In this document: positions 59,217-64,000 of the stretch, one piece after another
Position numbering within the stretch: position 1 is the first letter of the stretch
Layout: each line of letters opens with the position of its first letter
Assembly (NCBI RefSeq): GCF_004216855.1
Contig: NZ_SGXT01000017.1
Coordinates: 1-64,000 of the forward strand
Direction: 5' to 3'
Source of the DNA: Microcella alkaliphila
GTDB lineage: Bacteria > Actinomycetota > Actinomycetes > Actinomycetales > Microbacteriaceae
DNA: 64,000 bases
Notes under the pieces: model-generated
Told to the model about the DNA's origin: nothing
Databases searched by the model: none
What the model saw: the letters and a program-made list of their open reading frames with translations, nothing else
Made by a program: the position numbers and the translations under genes

Positions 59217-60925
59217 GGGTGCTGTCGTACGGCGACCGCGCTCTGCTGGTCGAGTGCGACGGCCTCGCGGGTGCGAGGCGGGCACACCGGATGCTCGAGG
59301 AACGACGCATCGACGGCGTCACCGAGCTTGTGCCGGGCGGCCGCACCGTCCTCGTCCGGGTGGACACGCGGGTCACGGGGCTCACACACCTCGACCACTG
59401 GGTGCGGAGCGTGCTCAGCAGGTTAGACGAGTCCGAGCCAATGCGTGGTGAGGGGGCGCGCGGTGGTGTGCCGGGAGGCGACGCGCCGGGCGGGGCTGTG
59501 GTGAGCATCCCGGTTGTCTACGACGGGGAGGATCTCGCGGACGTCGCCTCAGCGTGGGGGTGCAGTGTCGACGAGGTCGTGGTACGGCACGCCGCAACCG
59601 AGTGGGTGTGCGCGGTCGTGGGGTTCGCGCCCGGGTTTCCCTACCTCGTGCCGGCCGGCGCGGGTGGCGGTGCCAACGAGCTTCCGCCCGTGCCGCGGCG
59701 GGCGACCGCGCGGCAGCGGGTTCCAGCGGGCGCCGTGGCTCTCGCTGCTGAGTATTGCGGCGTGTACCCGCGCGAGTCTCCTGGCGGCTGGCAGCTGATC
59801 GGCAGCACTGATGCCGTGCTGTGGGACGCACGGCGTGAGCCGCCCGCACTGGTGACGGCGGGCACGCGCGTGCGGTTCGAGCCGGCACGGGCAGTCGTCC
59901 GTGACGTTTCTCAGGAGTCGAGCGGCACGACGGCAGGAAACACAGGGGTCGGTGGCCGCGCTGTGGGCCGAACTCCTGAGAACCGTCACGCCCACGCGTC
60001 AGAGGTGGAGCGGATCGACGGGAAGGAGCGAGACGAGGGGGCCGCTGTGCTGCGGCTGCTCGAGCCCGGCGTACTCACGCTCGTGCAAGACCTGGGTCGC
60101 CCCGGCCTCGCCGCCATCGGCGTCGGCGCGAGTGGCGCCTTCGACCGCGCCGCGCACCGGCTCGCCAATCGCCTGGTCGGCAATGACGAGAGCGCGGCGG
60201 GCCTCGAGGTGCTACTGGTTGGCGCCGCGCTTGAGCTGCCCGCTGGCGCGTGGGTCGCGGTCACCGGCGCCGACGGCCCGGTCACCCTCAACGACGCGCC
60301 CGTCGCCCGCGCCCACCCCGTGCGAGCCGAACGCGACGGTGCCGTGCTGCGTATCGGGCCGGCGGCACGCGGGGTGCGCTACTACGTCGCGGTGCGCGGC
60401 GGCATCGCCGTGGAGTCCGTGCTTGGTTCACGCTCGCGGGACACCCTCGCCGCCCTGGGCCCCCACCCCGTCCGCGCCGGCGACGAGCTCATCGTCGGTG
60501 GCGCGGTCGCCGGCCCGGTGCCCGCCATCGACCTCGTGCCGGTGGATGCGCCGACCATTGACCACGCAGAACTTGACGTGCGTCCCGGCCCCCGGCTCGA
60601 CTGGTTCACCCCCGACGCCTGGCATCGCATGCTCCATGCGGAATGGACGGTGTCGTCGCGCGCCGACCGCACGGGTGTTCGCCTCGACGGCCCCACCCTC
60701 GACCGCCGGCCAGAGTTCGCCGGCCGCGAGTTGGCGAGCGAGGGCATGACCGCGGGAGCCATTCAAGTCAGCCCGGACGGCGTCCCCACGATTCTCGGCC
60801 CCGACCACCCGGTGACGGGCGGGTATCCGGTCATCGCAGTCGTCACCGACGACACGCTCGACCGGCTTGCGCAGCTGCGCCCCGGCGCGCACGTGCGGCT
60901 ACGGCTCGCCACCGGGCGCCCCTGA
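59213..60925 (+). CDS. Fused 5-oxoprolinase subunits B and C
   Basis: A 570-residue fusion. Residues ~1–230 are PxpB (KipI-like): RVLSYGDRALLVEC, VVGFAPGFPYL, RQRVPAGAVALAAEYCGVYP and PGGWQLIGSTDA. A ~45-residue linker rich in Gly/Thr/Arg (SSGTTAGNTGVGGRAVG) joins it to PxpC (KipA-like, ~275–570): LTLVQDLGRPGLAAIGVGAS, AFDRAAHRLANRLVGN, RSRDTLAALG and GEMVTGGYP-like sequence (DHPVTGGYPVIAVV). Both halves look intact. ATG 59213 overlaps the pxpA stop, so subunits A and BC are made at one ratio. Confidence 0.92.
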   Translation: MRVLSYGDRALLVECDGLAGARRAHRMLEERRIDGVTELVPGGRTVLVRVDTRVTGLTHLDHWVRSVLSRLDESEPMRGEGARGGVPGGDAPGGAVVSIPVVYDGEDLADVASAWGCSVDEVVVRHAATEWVCAVVGFAPGFPYLVPAGAGGGANELPPVPRRATARQRVPAGAVALAAEYCGVYPRESPGGWQLIGSTDAVLWDARREPPALVTAGTRVRFEPARAVVRDVSQESSGTTAGNTGVGGRAVGRTPENRHAHASEVERIDGKERDEGAAVLRLLEPGVLTLVQDLGRPGLAAIGVGASGAFDRAAHRLANRLVGNDESAAGLEVLLVGAALELPAGAWVAVTGADGPVTLNDAPVARAHPVRAERDGAVLRIGPAARGVRYYVAVRGGIAVESVLGSRSRDTLAALGPHPVRAGDELIVGGAVAGPVPAIDLVPVDAPTIDHAELDVRPGPRLDWFTPDAWHRMLHAEWTVSSRADRTGVRLDGPTLDRRPEFAGRELASEGMTAGAIQVSPDGVPTILGPDHPVTGGYPVIAVVTDDTLDRLAQLRPGAHVRLRLATGRP

Positions 60926-61234
60926 CCCATGACAGCCGCCGGGCGAAGCCCCGGGCTCTGGCCGCGACTGCGCCATCTCTTCATAGCGAGAGGCAGGATG
61001 GCGTGTCCCCGGCCACGGGAGTCACAAGGCCGCCTGATTCTGCGTCGTGTCGCGCCGCCCCGGAGTTTCCGAGCGCGGGCTGCGTGTCGCGGTCGACGCG
61101 CCGCCAGACCGCTGCCCGCTCCGGGGCTAGACGACACTCTGCGCGTCAGACGCAGCGCAACCAGCCGCGGTAGCGAGCTACGGCGGGCGCGCGCCGCCCC
61201 AGAGGCAGGCTGGTGTGCTGGCGCGCGCCGGCAC
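60926..61234. other. Gene-free gap between pxpBC and folD
   Basis: Between the two convergent genes the only open frames are short, Arg-rich shadows. The base composition is GC-rich with no poly-T. GCGCAACCAGCCGCGG-like short dyads occur but no clear terminator hairpin could be assigned. I see no tRNA, riboswitch or mobile element here. Confidence 0.6.
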
Positions 61235-62122
61235 TCAGGCTGGCTGGTGCTGTCGCTCGGCCGTCTCGACCACGTTGGCGAGCAGCAGAGCCCGGGTCAT
61301 CGGCCCGACCCCGCCGGGGTTCGGCGACACCCAGGCGGCGACCTCGCGCACGTCGTCGGCGACGTCGCCCGCGATGCGCGACTTGCCCGTGTCAGGGTCG
61401 GTTACCCGCGACACCCCAACATCGAGCACGATCGCCCCCGGCTTCACGTCGGCGGCCGACACGATGCCCGGCACTCCCGCCGCGGCGACGATCACGTCGG
61501 CCCGGCGCAGGTGCGCACCCAGGTCGCGCGTACCCGTGTGGGTCAGCGTGACGGTGGCGTTCACCGCGCGGCGGGTGAGCAGCGAGCCGATCGGCCGGCC
61601 GACGGTCACGCCGCGGCCGATGACGACGACGTCGAGGCCGTCCCACGAGAGGCCGTGCCGCGACACGAGTTCGATGACGCCGCGCGGCGTGCACGGCAGG
61701 GGCGTGTCGATGTCGCGCGCCGCGCGCAGCATGAGCCGCCCGAGGTTCGTCGGGTGCAGCCCGTCGGCGTCTTTCGCGGGGTCGATGCGCTCGAGGAGCG
61801 CGTCGGTGTCGATGTGCTTCGGCAGCGGCAGCTGCACGATGTAGCCGGTCACCGCGTCGTCGTCGTTGAGCTCGTCGAGCACCGCCTCGAGCTCGGCCTG
61901 GGTGGTCGACTCCGGCAGGTCGCGGCGAATCGACGCGATGCCGACCTCCGCGCAGTCGCGGTGTTTGCCCGCAACGTACCACTGCGATCCGGGGTCCTCG
62001 CCGACGAGCACGGTGGCGAGTCCGGGCACGACGCCGCGTTCGGCGAGGGCCGCAACGCGCGAACGCAGCTCGGCCTTGATCGTCGCCGCGGTCGCCGACC
62101 CGTCGAGGATCTGCGCCGTCAC
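61235..62122 (-). CDS. folD: Bifunctional methylene-THF dehydrogenase/cyclohydrolase
   Basis: A 295-residue one-carbon enzyme interconverting methylene- and formyl-THF: [14 protein letters not shown] with the catalytic Lys, [43 protein letters not shown] (NADP loop), and [20 protein letters not shown] 62122 gives the family N-terminus ([12 protein letters not shown]). It follows glyA by 2 bases and shares its ZTP riboswitch. Confidence 0.95.
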   Translation of the reverse strand: MTAQILDGSATAATIKAELRSRVAALAERGVVPGLATVLVGEDPGSQWYVAGKHRDCAEVGIASIRRDLPESTTQAELEAVLDELNDDDAVTGYIVQLPLPKHIDTDALLERIDPAKDADGLHPTNLGRLMLRAARDIDTPLPCTPRGVIELVSRHGLSWDGLDVVVIGRGVTVGRPIGSLLTRRAVNATVTLTHTGTRDLGAHLRRADVIVAAAGVPGIVSAADVKPGAIVLDVGVSRVTDPDTGKSRIAGDVADDVREVAAWVSPNPGGVGPMTRALLLANVVETAERQHQPA

Positions 62123-62124
62123 GC

Positions 62125-63402
62125 CTACAGCCCCGGGTAGAGCGGGAACGCGCCGGTCAGCTCGGCCACGCGACCGCGCAGCGCCGCCACGTCGGGGTTC
62201 GGCATGAGCGCGTGCGCAATCACGTCGGCCACCTCGGTGAACTCCTCGTCGCCGAAGCCGCGCGTTGCGAGGGCGGGGGTGCCGATGCGCACGCCGCTCG
62301 TGACCATCGGCGGTCGCGGGTCGAACGGCACCGAGTTGCGGTTCACCGTGATGCCTACCTCGTGCAGAATGTCTTCCGCCTCCTGGCCGTTCAGCGGCGA
62401 GGTGCGCAGGTCGACGAGCGCGAGGTGCACGTCGGTGCCGCCGGTCAAGACGTCGACGCCGGCGGCGCGCGCGTCGTCGGCCGTCAGGCGCTCGGCAAGG
62501 ATGCTCGCCCCGCGCAGAGTGCGCTCCTGGCGGTCGCGGAATTCGGGCTCTGCCGCGACCTTGAACGCGGTCGCCTTCGCGGCGATCACGTGCATGAGCG
62601 GCCCGCCCTGCTGGCCGGGGAACACGGCCGAGTTGAGCTTCTTGAACAGCGACTCGTCGTTGCTCAAGATGATGCCCGAGCGGGGACCGGCGAGGGTCTT
62701 GTGCACGGTCGAGCTGACGACGTGCGCGTGGGGCAGCGGGGAGGGGTGCAGCCCCGCTGCGACAAGCCCGGCGAAGTGCGCCATGTCGACCCAAAGCTTC
62801 GCGCCGACCTCGTCGGCGATCGCGCGGAAGGCGGCGAAGTCGAGCTGGCGCGGGTAGGCCGACCAGCCGGCAATGATGACGGCGGGCTTCACCTCGTGGG
62901 CCTTCGCCCGCACGGTGTCCATGTCGATGAGCATCGTCTCGGGGTCGACGCCGTACGACGTGGCGTTGTAGACCTTGCCCGAGAAGTTCAGCTTCATGCC
63001 GTGGGTCAGGTGACCGCCATGGGCGAGCTCGAGGCCGAGGATCGTGTCGCCCGGCTGCGCGAGCGCGTGCAGAACGGCCGCGCTGGCCGACGCGCCCGAG
63101 TGAGGCTGCACGTTGGCGTACTCGGCGCCGAAGAGAGCCTTCGCCCGCTCGATGGCGAGGTTCTCGGCGATGTCGACGAACTCGCAGCCGCCGTAGTACC
63201 GCTTACCCGGGTACCCCTCGGCGTACTTGTTGGTCAGCACCGAGCCCTGCGCCTCGAGGATGGCGCGCGAGACGAAGTTCTCGCTCGCGATCATCTCGAG
63301 CGTGTGCCGCTGACGGCTGAGTTCCTGGTCGAGCACCGCCGCGATCTCGGGGTCGACGACGCTCAGCGGCTCGTTGAAGGACGTGGGAAGACGGTCAGAC
63401 AC
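62125..63402 (-). CDS. glyA: Serine hydroxymethyltransferase
   Basis: A 425-residue PLP enzyme making glycine and methylene-THF from serine: [47 protein letters not shown], and the PLP Lys in [11 protein letters not shown]. Operon with folD, so serine-derived carbon is passed on to formyl-THF. Preceded by a ZTP riboswitch, which should raise expression when purine synthesis lacks formyl-THF. Confidence 0.97.
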   Translation of the reverse strand: MSDRLPTSFNEPLSVVDPEIAAVLDQELSRQRHTLEMIASENFVSRAILEAQGSVLTNKYAEGYPGKRYYGGCEFVDIAENLAIERAKALFGAEYANVQPHSGASASAAVLHALAQPGDTILGLELAHGGHLTHGMKLNFSGKVYNATSYGVDPETMLIDMDTVRAKAHEVKPAVIIAGWSAYPRQLDFAAFRAIADEVGAKLWVDMAHFAGLVAAGLHPSPLPHAHVVSSTVHKTLAGPRSGIILSNDESLFKKLNSAVFPGQQGGPLMHVIAAKATAFKVAAEPEFRDRQERTLRGASILAERLTADDARAAGVDVLTGGTDVHLALVDLRTSPLNGQEAEDILHEVGITVNRNSVPFDPRPPMVTSGVRIGTPALATRGFGDEEFTEVADVIAHALMPNPDVAALRGRVAELTGAFPLYPGL

Positions 63403-63459
63403 GGGGGCTCCTTTTAGGCTCTCGGGTCGCGGCGCACCGCAACCTCACTGTGTGCTCGA

Positions 63460-63538
63460 GGCCCAGGCGTACGGCCCCTCACCGTGTCGGTCGCTCCCTG
63501 ATGGTGACCCATCCAACGCCAGTCGCGACGCCGTTAGT
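63460..63538 (-). promoter_or_regulatory. ZTP (pfl-motif) riboswitch before glyA–folD
   Basis: On the minus strand the aptamer blocks appear in order: GCGTCGCGACTGGCG, GGGTCACCATCAGGGAGCGACC, and the conserved GCCGTACGCCTGGGC. CGCGACUGGCG, GGGAGCG and CCGN-CGCCUGGGC are the hallmark parts of the pfl motif. The following GGAGCCCCC leader leads to the glyA start. glyA and folD are typical ZTP-controlled genes. Confidence 0.92.
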
Positions 63539-64000
63539 CTATCGTCCCGCGCCGTCGCCGGAGGAGTCGCCCTCGCCGCCGTGGCGGTGATGGTCGGGCA
63601 GCGCGATCGACCCGGTGATGAGCGGCACGGTGCCCTCCCCCGCGATCTCGTCGTCGGTGTCGGGCGGGGTCTGCCCGCGCGCCTGCCGGCCGCGCCGTCG
63701 CACGTCGGCGCCGACGAGCAGCAGCAGCCCGGCGCCGATGATGGCCGCCTGCACGAGCGCCAAACCCGGGGTCGGAAGCACTGTGAACAGGGCGCCACCG
63801 ATGGCCGCCCCACCCCCAATGCCGATGTTGAACGCCGTCGTCAGGAGTGCGGCGCCGACGTCGCGCACGCGCGGCGACGCGGCGTGCAGCAGGCGCGTCT
63901 GCAACAGCGCCGGAATACCCCCGAAGGATGCTCCCCACACCACGAGCAGGACGACGACCGCGGCGGGTACCCCGGCCAGCAACCCCAGCATCGTGACGGC
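63539..64000 (-). CDS. MFS transporter, C-terminal part (runs off the right edge)
   Basis: The last ~150 residues of a transporter: GASFGGIPALLQTRLLHAASPRVRDVGAALLTTAFNIGIGGGAAIGG is typical of DHA1/Cmx-type MFS helices 10–11, followed by one more helix (ALVQAAIIGAGLLLLVGADV) and a long hydrophilic tail ending SSGDGAGR. The frame is open to the window edge, so the N-terminal ~250 residues are missing. The ZTP riboswitch begins right at its stop, so the glyA promoter lies within its 3' end. Confidence 0.75.
   Translation of the reverse strand, partial: AVTMLGLLAGVPAAVVVLLVVWGASFGGIPALLQTRLLHAASPRVRDVGAALLTTAFNIGIGGGAAIGGALFTVLPTPGLALVQAAIIGAGLLLLVGADVRRRGRQARGQTPPDTDDEIAGEGTVPLITGSIALPDHHRHGGEGDSSGDGAGR

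Overview
The window comes from a high-GC Gram-positive bacterium, almost certainly an actinobacterium and most likely a member of the Microbacteriaceae (Microcella/Salinibacterium-like; the family is an inference). The support is the GC-rich codon use, the actinobacterial gene blocks (serC–DUF2530–DUF3027–cold-shock–XPB helicase; groEL–LytR_C–DUF3263; topA–tmk–holB; Tad pilus genes; acsA; RidA–DUF4177–PonA–metallophosphoesterase), DtxR/IdeR-type iron boxes, CIRCE sites in front of groEL and a 6C small RNA.

Bases 1–11,130 look like accessory DNA. By eye they are less GC-rich and use codons less strictly than the rest. They open with insertion-sequence debris: a 62-bp near-perfect palindrome fused to a 5'-truncated IS5-family transposase. 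A complete thiamine cluster follows: a minus-strand thiO-thiS-thiG-thiF operon with overlapping or touching genes, a divergent thiE, and a thiC–thiD/tenA operon under a TPP riboswitch. The next 2.7 kb carry a HTH gene fragment, a MerR-type regulator with a textbook operator, a small thioredoxin-like protein and a flavin disulfide reductase. This segment is bracketed by two related tandem arrays, each joined to tRNA-Arg 3'-end-like sequence, so it may be a small island at tRNA-Arg(CCU).

Bases 11,200–38,350 are mostly core genome: an SDR enzyme, a DUF2207 membrane protein, an HNH nuclease, an NlpC/P60 cell-wall hydrolase with a structured leader that can mask its ribosome binding site, a DtxR-type iron regulator, serC, cold-shock protein, an XPB-type helicase with its partner, a two-component system, a WXG100 protein, and groEL. 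Heme and iron genes are scattered here: DUF2470 and heme oxygenase, a heme-binding lipoprotein, and an HtaA-domain surface protein. Two of these genes have an iron box directly upstream, which ties them to the DtxR homologue at 16.1 kb. Also here are msrB, a flavin monooxygenase, a DMT transporter and tRNA-Thr.

Bases 38,400–50,100 hold a secreted S33 peptidase, the holB–tmk–topA replication block, a compact tad locus (tadA, tadC, DUF4244 pilin-like, TadE-like, TadG-like), the 6C RNA and acsA. Bases 50,100–58,400 hold RidA and DUF4177, a PASTA penicillin-binding protein coupled to a metallophosphoesterase, tRNA-Pro, tdk, and a LuxR-type response regulator followed upstream by a frameshifted membrane ATPase-like gene and a histidine kinase. 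A 22-bp tandem repeat sits directly in front of that kinase. The right end carries 5-oxoprolinase genes (pxpA and a fused pxpB–pxpC), the one-carbon genes folD and glyA under a ZTP riboswitch, and the C-terminal part of an MFS transporter running off the edge.
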